Source: Oscillospiraceae bacterium
GTDB taxonomy: Bacteria; Bacillota; Clostridia; Oscillospirales; Ruminococcaceae
Direction: 5' to 3'
Length of the DNA: 27,715 nt
NCBI GenBank assembly: GCA_022511485.1
Contig: JAFLUJ010000006.1
Coordinates: forward strand, 1 to 27,715
Position numbers and translations under genes: made by a program. The notes under the pieces were generated by a model, which was not told the DNA's origin, made no database searches, and saw only the letters and a list, made by a program, of their open reading frames with translations. Shown here in pieces: positions 5,217 to 12,115 of the stretch (its first letter is position 1; each line of letters begins with the position of its first letter).

Positions 5217-5631
5217 ATTGATCGATTTGCAGCCTCTGTTTCAGCGCTTCCTGCAAAACGGCGGAAAAGTTGATATTTGCCTGTTCTGCTCTGTCATTTA
5301 ACCAGGCAGGGATCGTCAGCGTTTTTTTCACCGATCTTTCAAAATGCTTTTTAGCGTATTCCGCCACATCAACAGCTACCATATTGACAAAAGCGCTTTC
5401 ATATTCATCATATTCAGCATTTATGTCTATATTTCCGATTTCAGAAGGAACGGCAACACTTTCGCCGTCCTTCTTTGCAGAATAAAGAAATCCAGCAAGA
5501 CAGTCCACCGCCATTTCCATAGCATTTTCAAGGGTGTCTCCGCAGGTAGAAAGATGGTCAAGATCAGGGAAGATCACACTATAGCCTCCCTCTTTTTCCT
5601 TATAGAAGCAAGCCGGATAAATAGATAACAT
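5215..5631 (-). CDS. hicB: HicB antitoxin
   Basis: 138 residues from ATG 5631, eight bases after AGGAG; the GTG 5640 and ATG 5637 in the same frame are too near the ribosome site. The N-terminal half has the HicB fold, with YSVIFPDLDHLSTCGDT and a helix of EAM/AVDCLAGF type. The C-terminal half (about 95-135, RSVKKTLTIPAWLNDRA) is a ribbon-helix-helix-like DNA-binding domain. HicB neutralises HicA and represses the operon. It lies 39 bp after hicA, and a strong operator palindrome covers the shared promoter (5884-5912). The order toxin then antitoxin is usual for this family. Confidence 0.9.
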   Translation of the reverse strand: MLSIYPACFYKEKEGGYSVIFPDLDHLSTCGDTLENAMEMAVDCLAGFLYSAKKDGESVAVPSEIGNIDINAEYDEYESAFVNMVAVDVAEYAKKHFERSVKKTLTIPAWLNDRAEQANINFSAVLQEALKQRLQIDQ

Positions 5632-5670
5632 ATACATCACTCCTATTATATAACTATGTGCAGCTCCGAG

Positions 5671-5853
5671 TCATTTTAAACCCGCCTGCTTTAATATCGA
5701 ATTTACAGTACCTTTAGGAATATCACCTTTATGATTTGGTACAGTTACTTTACCGCTTTTATTTGGGTGGATATAATGAAAATGCGACCCTACACAGCTT
5801 TTCAATATCCAGCCATCATCTGAAAGCTGCTTTTCTATTTCCTTGAATGTCAT
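5671..5853 (-). CDS. hicA: HicA mRNA interferase toxin
   Basis: 60 residues, the full family length, from ATG 5853 after AGGAGG. Double-stranded RNA-binding-like fold with MTFKEIEKQL, the GSHFHYIHP motif (22-30) holding the catalytic His24, then VTVPNHKGDIPKGT and a closing helix SILKQAGL. HicA cuts mRNA independently of ribosomes and blocks growth when HicB is limiting. It is first in a two-gene operon with a promoter at 5874-5902. No sign of decay is visible, so the pair is likely functional. Confidence 0.92.
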   Translation of the reverse strand: MTFKEIEKQLSDDGWILKSCVGSHFHYIHPNKSGKVTVPNHKGDIPKGTVNSILKQAGLK

Positions 5854-5873
5854 GTAACTTCCTCCTGCATTTA

Positions 5874-5902
5874 ATTATATAATAAAACACGTATTGTGTC
5901 AA
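5874..5902 (-). promoter_or_regulatory. Sigma-A promoter of hicAB
   Basis: On minus: perfect TTGACA (5902-5897), 17-nt spacer, perfect TATAAT (5879-5874). The -35 box lies in the middle of the palindrome described at 5884-5912. Confidence 0.8.
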
Positions 5903-5912
5903 TACGTGTTTT
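5884..5912. promoter_or_regulatory. hicAB operator palindrome, possibly also the PP2C terminator
   Basis: Two perfect 13-bp arms, AAAACACGTATTG and CAATACGTGTTTT, are separated by TGT. It covers the -35 box and most of the spacer of the hicAB promoter, so bound HicB would exclude RNA polymerase. On the minus strand the stem, followed by TTTTATTA, lies eight bases after the stop of the upstream phosphatase gene and looks like an intrinsic terminator for it. Confidence 0.7.
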
Positions 5913-5920
5913 ATGGTTTG

Positions 5921-6676
5921 TTAATCATCCTTAAGATAAGTAATGCCAACAACAGTAACGTTGTCGTTGCTTCCGTTTGTAATCGCCCTTTCCGCCATAT
6001 CTGCAAGACGCTTGGGAAGCCTCTTGGGTTCGGCGAGACTATCCTCTATCTCTCCCAGTGTAAGACTGTCGGAAAGTCCGTCACTGCAGATCAGGATAAT
6101 ATCTCCGTGTACAAGACCTCCCTCTATTACGGAGATCTGCGGCATGGGATCTTCCATCTGATTTCCCAGCACCGGGAAGATAACGTTTTTCTGAGCGTGT
6201 CCAAGCCTCTCCTCGGGAGTGATGTGTCCCTGCTCGTAAAGCATCTGCACAAGGGACTGATCCCGGGAAAGCTGTCTTGCTTTTCCGCCCCGGTAGAGAT
6301 ACATACGGGAATCTCCCACATTTATCATAAGAGCTCGTCCGTCCTCCTCAACTGCCAGAGCGCAGAGAGTGGTCTGCATATTGGCTGTATTATGCTTTGA
6401 GCCGTATTTTTGCAGCGTATAATGTATATCAAGGATCCTTTCCTCATAATCTATCTTCGGAGATGGCTTTATCGCTGCAAGAAGCTCCAGAGCCATTTTC
6501 GATGCTACCTCTCCGGAAGCCTCGCCCGCCACGCCGTCGGCAACGGCAGCAATGACCGGAGCTTTTTCGCTGCTCTCCGTTCCTCCGTCCATAGTGACTG
6601 TTTTTCCTATCAGAAAAGCGTCCTCATTATGATCGCAGACAGCGCCTTTATCGGTAATACCACAGCAATATAACAA
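5921..6676 (-). CDS. PP2C-type serine/threonine protein phosphatase
   Basis: 251 residues, typical of bacterial Stp1/PrpC enzymes. The start is TTG 6676, the only start before an in-frame TAA; AAGGA lies 12 bases upstream. GITDKGAVCDHNED (6-19) is the standard N-terminal motif, followed by VADGVAG (45-51), NVGDSRMYLY (119-128), CSDGLSD (197-203) and GSNDNVTVV (235-243). The metal-binding aspartates are all present. It would dephosphorylate Ser/Thr residues using Mn/Mg, usually opposing a PASTA-type kinase, but no kinase gene is adjacent here. It has its own promoter at 6733-6761 and is followed by hicAB. Confidence 0.9.
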   Translation of the reverse strand: MLYCCGITDKGAVCDHNEDAFLIGKTVTMDGGTESSEKAPVIAAVADGVAGEASGEVASKMALELLAAIKPSPKIDYEERILDIHYTLQKYGSKHNTANMQTTLCALAVEEDGRALMINVGDSRMYLYRGGKARQLSRDQSLVQMLYEQGHITPEERLGHAQKNVIFPVLGNQMEDPMPQISVIEGGLVHGDIILICSDGLSDSLTLGEIEDSLAEPKRLPKRLADMAERAITNGSNDNVTVVGITYLKDD

Positions 6677-6732
6677 TTTGAGTTCACATCCTTAAACGAT
6701 CCCGTACAGAAACCAATATTTATCTAATATAC

Positions 6733-6761
6733 ATTATAACTCCATGCCGGATATTTTTCAA
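6733..6761 (-). promoter_or_regulatory. Sigma-A promoter of the PP2C gene
   Basis: On minus: TTGAAA (6761-6756), 17-nt spacer, TATAAT (6738-6733). It leaves a leader of about 50 nt before the TTG start. Confidence 0.65.
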
Positions 6762-6883
6762 TGAATTATTTGTAAAAAGCAGGCAGAAATTTTTCGGAGA
6801 ACTTCCCTTAAAAAGCACCTCCGGCAAAAGCAACAAAGCAGCAGGGTTGAATTTGTTTAAAAGAGAGATTTTTAAAAAAGGTA

Positions 6884-6910
6884 TTAATTATGGAAAATTC
6901 CTGCCGATAT
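6884..6910 (+). promoter_or_regulatory. Sigma-28 (SigD/FliA)-type promoter of yjfB
   Basis: TTAA (6884-6887), 15-nt spacer, GCCGATAT (6903-6910), an exact SigD -10 element. Flanks are shared with the element at 681-707 (GTATTAATT before, CCTGCCGATATATAT across the -10). It is the only convincing promoter in the 6677-7032 gap for plus-strand transcription. The leader (about 6917-7032) contains three CTTCCGG words that can fold back on each other. Confidence 0.6.
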
Positions 6911-7032
6911 ATATATCAGAGGGGTGTATGCCCGTCGGTATGTCAGCTTCCGGAATGCTTCCGGGTGTCTATGCGCAGGGCTTCCGGGATTTTTGGATGC
7001 GGCATATATATTTTACATAAGGAGGTTTGCAT

Positions 7033-7227
7033 ATGAATCTGGTTGATTCTATCGCTCAGATGTCCATGGACATGAGCGCTATACGATTCCAGCACGATCT
7101 GGGTCTGACCATGATGAAAAAGGCAATGGAGACATCCGCCGATCTTGCGAACAATCTTATTGACATGTTGGATTCCGTGCCTAAGTTTGCAGGCGACAAC
7201 GGAACACTGCTTGACGTAAGAGCGTAA
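7033..7227 (+). CDS. YjfB-family putative motility protein
   Basis: 64 residues from ATG 7033, six bases after AAGGAGGT (7019-7026); the in-frame TTG 7027 is too close to that site. The features IAQMSMDMS, then LTMMKKAMETS and LANNLIDML match the YjfB family (short, helical, methionine-rich; annotated as putative motility protein). The exact role is not known. The sigma-28-type promoter directly upstream supports a link with the flagellar/chemotaxis regulon. The gene is monocistronic: a 15-bp perfect hairpin follows at 7364-7397. The 136 bases before the hairpin show no further gene. Confidence 0.75.
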   Translation: MNLVDSIAQMSMDMSAIRFQHDLGLTMMKKAMETSADLANNLIDMLDSVPKFAGDNGTLLDVRA

Positions 7228-7363
7228 AAATGCCGCGCAAGGATCGTCGCACAAGCTCTTGTAAGCGTTGGGCGGCAAAGGCGTAAGCTGTTCTTTGTGC
7301 AGCGTTGGCAAGCGCAGGCATACAGGGCTTTGAGTTGGGGAACACATAAATGTATGCTGAATA

Positions 7364-7397
7364 ACAGGAGCAGGAGGGCGATCCCTCCTGCTCCTGT
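7364..7397. terminator. Perfect 15-bp hairpin between yjfB and the Cys-rich gene
   Basis: ACAGGAGCAGGAGGG (7364-7378) and its exact complement (7383-7397) enclose a 4-base loop. It lies between convergent genes and ends seven bases from the stop codon of the minus gene. There is no long T-run on either side, so it may act as a two-way RNA 3' end or barrier rather than a classical terminator. Confidence 0.55.
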
Positions 7398-7403
7398 GTT
7401 ATG

Positions 7404-7913
7404 TCACTGCTCAATTGTAATGCCATTGCAGCTGCATCTTATATTCAGCTCATGGCAGATCTTTTCCGGACGGCAGGGCTTTTCCTGGTAACAGGACTCT
7501 TCCTGATGACAAGGCTTTTCCGGACGGCATGGTCTTTCCTGATAACAGGGCTCTTCCTGATGACAAGGCTTTTCCGGACGGCATGGCTTCTCCGGTTTCG
7601 GAGGATACGGGTGAGGCTGTACATCAAGGAGACTGAAAATGAAGGTCGCACCGTTTGAACAGTCTCTGCGGCACTGTACCCGCTTGGTCTGCGATCTGGG
7701 AGAAAACTTAGGAGGACCGGAAACAGTCACCGAGTATACTCCCTCACAGGGAAGCGTAAAATATGCAGAGCTTCCTCCCTGAACCTTGCCTGCTGCTGCG
7801 GGAGTTCCGTCACTGCATCGGATCTCAATATCAAAATACTGCTCCTCAAAATAGCAGGGTGTAAAGCCGTACTCTACAGCTACGGAAAAACCGCACGTGC
7901 AGCGGTCAGTCAT
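7404..7913 (-). CDS. Cysteine-rich repeat protein of unknown function
   Basis: 169 residues from ATG 7913; AAAGGA lies nine bases upstream, while ATG 7922 touches that site. No signal peptide or membrane helix. Residues 1-95 look like a small beta domain (YFTLPCEGVYSVTVSG, 51-66). Residues 107-154 are a strict six-residue repeat with Cys at 111, 117, 123, 129, 135, 141, 147 and 153; units read PC-RPEK, PC-HQEE, PC-YQER. Seventeen of 169 residues are Cys. Disulfide cross-linked coat or matrix protein, or metal binding, are possible; the nearby spoVAC makes a spore-coat role conceivable. No family recognised. A TATAAT-like element on minus (7997-7992) lacks a good -35. Confidence 0.7.
   Translation of the reverse strand: MTDRCTCGFSVAVEYGFTPCYFEEQYFDIEIRCSDGTPAAAGKVQGGSSAYFTLPCEGVYSVTVSGPPKFSPRSQTKRVQCRRDCSNGATFIFSLLDVQPHPYPPKPEKPCRPEKPCHQEEPCYQERPCRPEKPCHQEESCYQEKPCRPEKICHELNIRCSCNGITIEQ
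7452..7595 (-). repeat. 18-bp/54-bp tandem repeat coding the C-x5 array
   Basis: The basic unit is 18 bp (six residues). Three units (RPEK, HQEE, YQER/K) form a 54-bp higher-order unit present about 2.5 times, with long identical words such as TTTTCCGGACGGCAT on plus. Unequal exchange would change the number of Cys units in frame. Confidence 0.75.
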
Positions 7914-8017
7914 AACTATCATTCCTTTCTGCTTTTATCTTTACGGACTTGGGCACACCGGAGCACGGCAGTGCCCTCTGACCGACAATACATTATATGC
8001 CGGCACCCCCTTAGATG

Positions 8018-8104
8018 TTAGAGAATCAGAAGACAGAGGATAGAATACAGAAAACATAATTCTTCCTGCTTCTATCCTCTGTCCTCTGCCCCTCTATCTT
8101 CTAA
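8018..8104. repeat. Imperfect inverted repeat, MITE-like, upstream of the Cys-rich gene
   Basis: The core arms GACAGAGGATAGAA (8032-8045) and TTCTATCCTCTGTC (8070-8083) are perfect. The outer parts (TTAGAGAATCAGAAG and, on the other strand, TTAGAAGATAGAGG) are similar but imperfect. It lies in the 7914-8302 gap, with no gene inside. It may be a small non-coding mobile element or the remains of a bidirectional terminator. Confidence 0.45.
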
Positions 8105-8171
8105 TATGCACAAATATAATATCATAACTCTGTCGCATATTTAAAAATCTGTAAAAATGCCTTGCTTACTG

Positions 8172-8200
8172 TTGACATTCCTTGAAAAAGGGTGTATTAT
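8172..8200 (+). promoter_or_regulatory. Sigma-A promoter of the deacetylase-bactofilin operon
   Basis: TTGACA (8172-8177), 17-nt spacer, TATTAT (8195-8200). Transcription would start near 8207. Confidence 0.7.
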
Positions 8201-8225
8201 TATAGTAGGTATTTCCCGCCCTGTT

Positions 8226-8283
8226 GGCATTACCTTCTGTGCGGGTATTTCATTTCAAAGGCAATGCCGCGGCAGCTCCGCGG
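8226..8283 (+). promoter_or_regulatory. Structured 5' leader of the deacetylase mRNA
   Basis: GGCATTACCTT (8226-8236) pairs with AAGGCAATGCC (8258-8268) except one internal mismatch. Overlapping it, CCGCGG (8267-8272) pairs with CCGCGG (8278-8283). The two stems share bases 8267-8268 and could be alternatives. The second covers part of a GGAG at 8282-8285. The coding start has no strong ribosome site nearby, so leader-based control is possible. No known riboswitch class was recognised. Confidence 0.35.
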
Positions 8284-8302
8284 AGAAATGGACTGAAAGC
8301 TT

Positions 8303-9358
8303 ATGTATTTCGGCAGTGTTAAGTTTTTTAAACATCTTATATATACTATCTTTTTCGGCTGGCTCGCTCTGGCGACGTTTTTATCCATATTTTTCGGGGT
8401 GCGTTATTTCCTTGAGACAAAAGAAAACAACGATGCCGGCAAAACCGCTTTGGAAAATAATATCCCGGATGGTACAAGCCTTGAAAGACTGTTTCTTATC
8501 ATGACAGCTCAGGGCTACTCCTCGGAAGAAATAATGCAGCTCATTGAAGATGAAGACAAGGAAGCTTTTGAAAGCTTTGTGAAGGATTATATACAAAACA
8601 ATCCCGATCTTATCCCTGAAACAGACAGCGTGGCAGAGGCTTACACTCCGGTAGTGGATAATTCGGCAGCATATACCAAGCTTTATCCCGACCTTTATGT
8701 AGAAGATCCCACAACCGGCTTTCAGGACGATGACGGTACTATCTATCTGACCTTTGATGACGGTCCTTCGGAAAACACATGGGATATTTTGTATATCCTC
8801 AGAAGATATGACATAAAAGCTACCTTCTTTTTCTGCGGCGGCTGGAACGAACGAACTCAGGAGCTTATGAAAGCTGTGGCGGATGATGGACATACTATAG
8901 GTATACATTCTATCTCCCACGACTATGAGAAGATATACGAAAGCGTAGAAAGCTATCTGGAGGATTTCTACGATACATACAACTGCATTTATGAAGCGAC
9001 CGGAGTAAAGCCAAGATATTTCCGCTTTCCCGGAGGCTCTATAAATAATTACAACCGCTTTGTATATATGCAGATAATTGCCGAAATGACCCGCCGTGGA
9101 TTTGTTTACTACGACTGGAACGTCAGCGGCGAGGACGCTGCTCACGGCGCTACATGGTCAAGTATATATGAAAATATCATGACAGGCATAAACAACAATA
9201 CCTCCGACAGAGCAATAGTTCTTCTTCATGATGCAGCAGACAAGATAAATACTGTCTATGTGCTGGAGGACGTCATCGACAAGCTGCTTGACGATGGCTA
9301 CCACTTCGGACAGATAGATGACACTGTAAGACCGGTCATATTTGATTACGTGGATTAA
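8303..9358 (+). CDS. Membrane-anchored polysaccharide (peptidoglycan) deacetylase, NodB/CE4 family
   Basis: 351 residues from ATG 8303 with only a weak GGA upstream. One N-terminal membrane helix (about 12-33) would hold it in the membrane, catalytic part outside. Residues 38-140 are a linker with an acidic helical stretch. The CE4 domain has all five motifs: TFDDGPS (150-156), HSISH (202-206), RFPGG (241-245), DWN (271-273) and LLHD (307-310), so the catalytic Asp and metal-binding Asp/His/His are present. Such enzymes remove acetyl groups from GlcNAc or MurNAc in peptidoglycan, giving lysozyme resistance or marking wall for remodelling. It is first in a probable operon with a bactofilin and a four-TM protein. 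Confidence 0.9.
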   Translation: MYFGSVKFFKHLIYTIFFGWLALATFLSIFFGVRYFLETKENNDAGKTALENNIPDGTSLERLFLIMTAQGYSSEEIMQLIEDEDKEAFESFVKDYIQNNPDLIPETDSVAEAYTPVVDNSAAYTKLYPDLYVEDPTTGFQDDDGTIYLTFDDGPSENTWDILYILRRYDIKATFFFCGGWNERTQELMKAVADDGHTIGIHSISHDYEKIYESVESYLEDFYDTYNCIYEATGVKPRYFRFPGGSINNYNRFVYMQIIAEMTRRGFVYYDWNVSGEDAAHGATWSSIYENIMTGINNNTSDRAIVLLHDAADKINTVYVLEDVIDKLLDDGYHFGQIDDTVRPVIFDYVD

Positions 9359-9505
9359 CGGGAGTCTGGAGATCGGGCGGGGTCCGCTGTTTATGGCAGG
9401 CAGGGCTGACATCCGTTATTTATGGTAGAACCAGCATCCGCTGTTTATGCGGTGCTGTCTGAGATAAAAACAAACAAAAATATAAAAAGAACAGGAGCGT
9501 TAAAA

Positions 9506-10630
9506 ATGAGCTTAAAGGACAATTTCAACCAAGCGGTAAAAGAGATCCTCAGAAAGGACGGTCTTGTGGGAGACGATCTTTCCAAGGAGTCAAAGAAAAA
9601 ATCCGAACTGGACAGATACATTGATTCTCCCCGGGCAGATATGCCTGCACAGGAGGAGCAGTTCGTTTCAGAACAGATGACGCCTGAATACGAGCCGGAG
9701 CCCATTGTTCCCGACATTTCCGCTGCGGAAGCAACAGAGCCCGAGCCTGCAGCCAGTCCTTATGTTCAGAATGCCCAGGCGTCACAATTCGGAACAAGAC
9801 CTTCTTATCCCCAGGGTGATCCCTTCGGAGGCGCATCCGGGGGCTACCAGGGCGGTGCAGCAGGAGGTTATTCCGGAAGTGCGGGAGGATTTCCCGGCAG
9901 TGCAGGAGGATTCTCAGGAAGCGCAGGAGGCTTCCCCGGCAGCGGAACAGGCGGTTACCCCGGAAGCGCAGGAGGCTATCCCGGCGGAACAGGCGGCTAT
10001 CCGGGCAGTGCGGGAGGATACCCCGGAAGCGGTTCGGGCGGTTATCCCGGAAATGCAGGCGGATACCCCGGCAGTACATCAGGATATATGGGAGGACTTC
10101 CCCCTGTACCTCCGATGCCTCCTATCGGCGGAGGCGGAGGCGGCGGAGACGTCCCCTATTATGAGACTGAGGAGACCACTGTCATTTCGCGTAACACCCT
10201 CATCACAGGAGATATACGCTCCTTTGCCAACGTCAATATTGACGGCAGCGTAAAGGGAAATATAAAGATCACAAAAAATATCAACATTACCGGAAAGGTA
10301 GTAGGAGATGTCGAGTGCAGCAACTCTGTTATGACTGGAGCTTCCATGCAGGGAAGCATTGCCTCCAAGGGACAGGTGCAGCTTGACCGCGATACTATCC
10401 TGCTGGGAGATATTTCTGCTCAGTATCTTGACCTTAACGGAAAGATCAAGGGTAATGTTGACATCGGAGGAAAAGCAGAGTTCAAGACCGACGCGATTGT
10501 TATGGGAAATATCACTGCATCCACCATCACCGTTCTGGACGGTGCGACCATTCAGGGTTATGTAAATACTACTTTCCTTCAGGAAACTACTTCTACGATC
10601 TTCCCCGATGCTATTGCAGTAAGCGACTAA
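9506..10630 (+). CDS. Bactofilin (polymer-forming cytoskeletal protein) with a long Gly-rich repeat domain
   Basis: 374 residues from ATG 9506, preceded by AGGAG; the longer open frame from 9422 has no ribosome site. Layout: a helical N-terminus (MSLKDNFNQAVKEIL), an acidic linker (25-95), a low-complexity domain (about 108-214) of GGYPGSA/GGFPGSA heptads ending in a Gly run, and a bactofilin beta-helix core (about 225-358) with repeats such as TLITGDI, VNIDGSVKGNI, ITGKVVGDV, IKGNVDI, IVMGNI. Bactofilins polymerise without nucleotide into filaments that place wall enzymes. The deacetylase upstream and the membrane protein downstream are likely partners. Usual bactofilins are 100-200 residues, so the repeat domain is unusual. 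The 147 bases upstream hold three TCCGYTRTTTATG words. Confidence 0.9.
   Translation: MSLKDNFNQAVKEILRKDGLVGDDLSKESKKKSELDRYIDSPRADMPAQEEQFVSEQMTPEYEPEPIVPDISAAEATEPEPAASPYVQNAQASQFGTRPSYPQGDPFGGASGGYQGGAAGGYSGSAGGFPGSAGGFSGSAGGFPGSGTGGYPGSAGGYPGGTGGYPGSAGGYPGSGSGGYPGNAGGYPGSTSGYMGGLPPVPPMPPIGGGGGGGDVPYYETEETTVISRNTLITGDIRSFANVNIDGSVKGNIKITKNINITGKVVGDVECSNSVMTGASMQGSIASKGQVQLDRDTILLGDISAQYLDLNGKIKGNVDIGGKAEFKTDAIVMGNITASTITVLDGATIQGYVNTTFLQETTSTIFPDAIAVSD
9839..10120 (+). repeat. 21-bp-type tandem repeats coding GGYPGSA heptads in the bactofilin
   Basis: About eleven imperfect units, mostly 21 bp, with variants GGFPGSA, GGYPGSG and GGYPGGT. Some units carry one or two extra residues. Reading frame is kept throughout. 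The sequence is GC-rich relative to its surroundings. Confidence 0.8.
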
Positions 10631-10737
10631 GGGTCAGGAACAGCGCATAATTATAGTATAAAGACAAACCGCACAAGGAAAGTCTGACGGATCTGTGCGG
10701 AATTGCCTGAATTCCGGCTTTAACAGGAGGCTTGAAA

Positions 10738-11754
10738 ATGTCCGAAAATGGATATATACCCCGGTTTGAAAGGGATCTGCAAAATGCAGAGGGAGACCTC
10801 AGCGCTCTGGCGGAAAAAAGATTGGCGCAGGTGGGTATCCCCAGAGGAAGCAAAAGCAGCTCTGCCATAGGTACGATACGTGATGATAATACTCCTGCTG
10901 CCCAGGCAGCGGCAGCAGAAGTATCTCTCGAAGACGAGCTTCCGGATATTGACTTTGTTTACGGCAATGATGATTATGATCCCACTGCAAGAGTGAAAAT
11001 AGATCCCTATAAGGCTGTTCTCGAAGATGTCGGCGAGCCAAGAAGGGTAAGACTGGAGGATATGCGCACTCCCAGAAATGCATCATCGGAAACTCTGAGG
11101 GCACAGATGATGGAATTCGACATGGCAAATGAAGTCCTGGGAGGCTCCATGCTCAATGAAATGTCCGAGACCTACGGAAGGAAGAAAACCTCTCAGGAGA
11201 TCGCCGGCAAGGAAATACTTGACCGCAACGAAAAGGAAGCTCTGAGAAACCGTCTTAAAGAGGAGATGGGCACCAGACCCCAGGGCTTCAACCAGAGAAG
11301 AAGCCTTGAAATGTACCACAAGCTCATGGACGAGCAGGATGCCAAGGAAGCACAGCGCGGATTCTTCATGCTTCTTATACTGGCGGCTCTTGGCTGGGGA
11401 GCGGCAGCACTTGAACATTTCCTTGACCTGAATCCGGACGGTTCGGTCACAAGAATTTATATGGATTATCTCCCTCTGGCAACAGCAGGATTTTCGATAA
11501 TTATGCTTTTCAAAGCAAAATTTTTCAAGATACTTTCGGCGATCTATTTCATTGCAAATACAGCTGCTCTGTTAGGTCCGGGTCTGATGGTCTATGTTAT
11601 GGATGCATCAAACCGGGCAGGAGAAAGTGACTTTATTATAAAGCTCACTATGTATGTGCTGGCAGTAATCTTCAGTGTTGTAATATTTATCAGACTTCTG
11701 AAAGATCATACCATCGCCGCATACTACTCCTACTCCAAACGTGGCAGAAGTTAG
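10738..11754 (+). CDS. Four-TM membrane protein with long acidic cytoplasmic N-terminus, bactofilin neighbour
   Basis: 338 residues from ATG 10738, seven bases after AGGAGG. Residues 1-205 are hydrophilic and rich in charged residues; 120-205 look helical and possibly coiled-coil (MMEFDMANEVL, KEALRNRLKEEM). Four hydrophobic segments follow at about 208-226, 243-259, 263-288 and 299-320. No family recognised. It lies 107 bp after the bactofilin gene; a hairpin (CCGCACA/TGTGCGG, 10668-10700) is in the gap, with no obvious promoter, so co-transcription is likely. A membrane anchor or recruiter for the bactofilin filament is inference. Confidence 0.75.
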   Translation: MSENGYIPRFERDLQNAEGDLSALAEKRLAQVGIPRGSKSSSAIGTIRDDNTPAAQAAAAEVSLEDELPDIDFVYGNDDYDPTARVKIDPYKAVLEDVGEPRRVRLEDMRTPRNASSETLRAQMMEFDMANEVLGGSMLNEMSETYGRKKTSQEIAGKEILDRNEKEALRNRLKEEMGTRPQGFNQRRSLEMYHKLMDEQDAKEAQRGFFMLLILAALGWGAAALEHFLDLNPDGSVTRIYMDYLPLATAGFSIIMLFKAKFFKILSAIYFIANTAALLGPGLMVYVMDASNRAGESDFIIKLTMYVLAVIFSVVIFIRLLKDHTIAAYYSYSKRGRS

Positions 11755-11865
11755 CAAGGCTGAGCCTTGAGGCATATCGTTGCGTACTCTTCTCGTAAGA
11801 GCAGCATACGAACACGGAAAGTCACTTTCCAAAGTACAGCTGCTAAAATACAAGGCTGAACCTTG
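11755..11865. repeat. Two copies of a CAAGGCTGAGCCTTG palindrome downstream of the envelope operon
   Basis: CAAGGCTGAGCCTTG (11755-11769) begins at the base after the stop codon; CAAGGCTGAACCTTG (11851-11865) is an imperfect second copy. Similar words follow both (GAGGCATATCGTTGCGTAC and GACCCATGCCGTAC), suggesting a duplicated unit of about 95 bp. A third related palindrome overlaps the parA stop codon (18579-18591). The 11755-12115 gap otherwise holds a terminator and the ABC promoter. Confidence 0.5.
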
Positions 11866-11896
11866 ACCCATGCCGTACTTACGAATAATCATTGCG

Positions 11897-11939
11897 AAAA
11901 AATAGTCGTTACATTGTTCATTTGTAACGACTATTTTTT
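11897..11939 (+). terminator. Strong bidirectional terminator
   Basis: A perfect 17-bp stem with AAAAAATAGTCGTTACA as left arm (11897-11913) and its complement at 11923-11939, loop of nine bases, T-run included in the right arm and A-run in the left. It separates the envelope operon from the ABC transporter operon. Confidence 0.85.
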
Positions 11940-12009
11940 ATACTGTTCCTGAGCCAAAATATAGAACACAACGCAACTGTTGTTAACGAAATTTGTAACC
12001 TTCAGTTGA

Positions 12010-12038
12010 TTGAATTATCCGGTAAACTGCGGTATAAT
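12010..12038 (+). promoter_or_regulatory. Sigma-A promoter of the ABC transporter operon
   Basis: TTGAAT (12010-12015), 17-nt spacer, TATAAT (12033-12038), leaving a leader of about 70 nt. Confidence 0.65.
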
Positions 12039-12115
12039 ATTTTGAAGGGGTGTCGTATTTGTATATGATGCGAATATATGACCTTATCTTTATTGACAAA
12101 GGAGAATAATTCCGG

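Noticed and set aside
8381..9145. 254-codon frame on minus
   Set aside because: It is opposite to the CE4 deacetylase, whose five motifs are intact; no start signal or family pattern.
9380..9450. Three TCCGYTRTTTATG words, considered as a CRISPR-like or binding-site array
   Set aside because: The copies are short, imperfect and unevenly spaced (30 and 23 bp); no cas genes. Possibly a weak repeat only.
9549..10253. Long frames on both strands over the bactofilin repeat
   Set aside because: Low-complexity, GC-rich repeats are free of stops in several frames; the bactofilin frame continues into a recognised domain.
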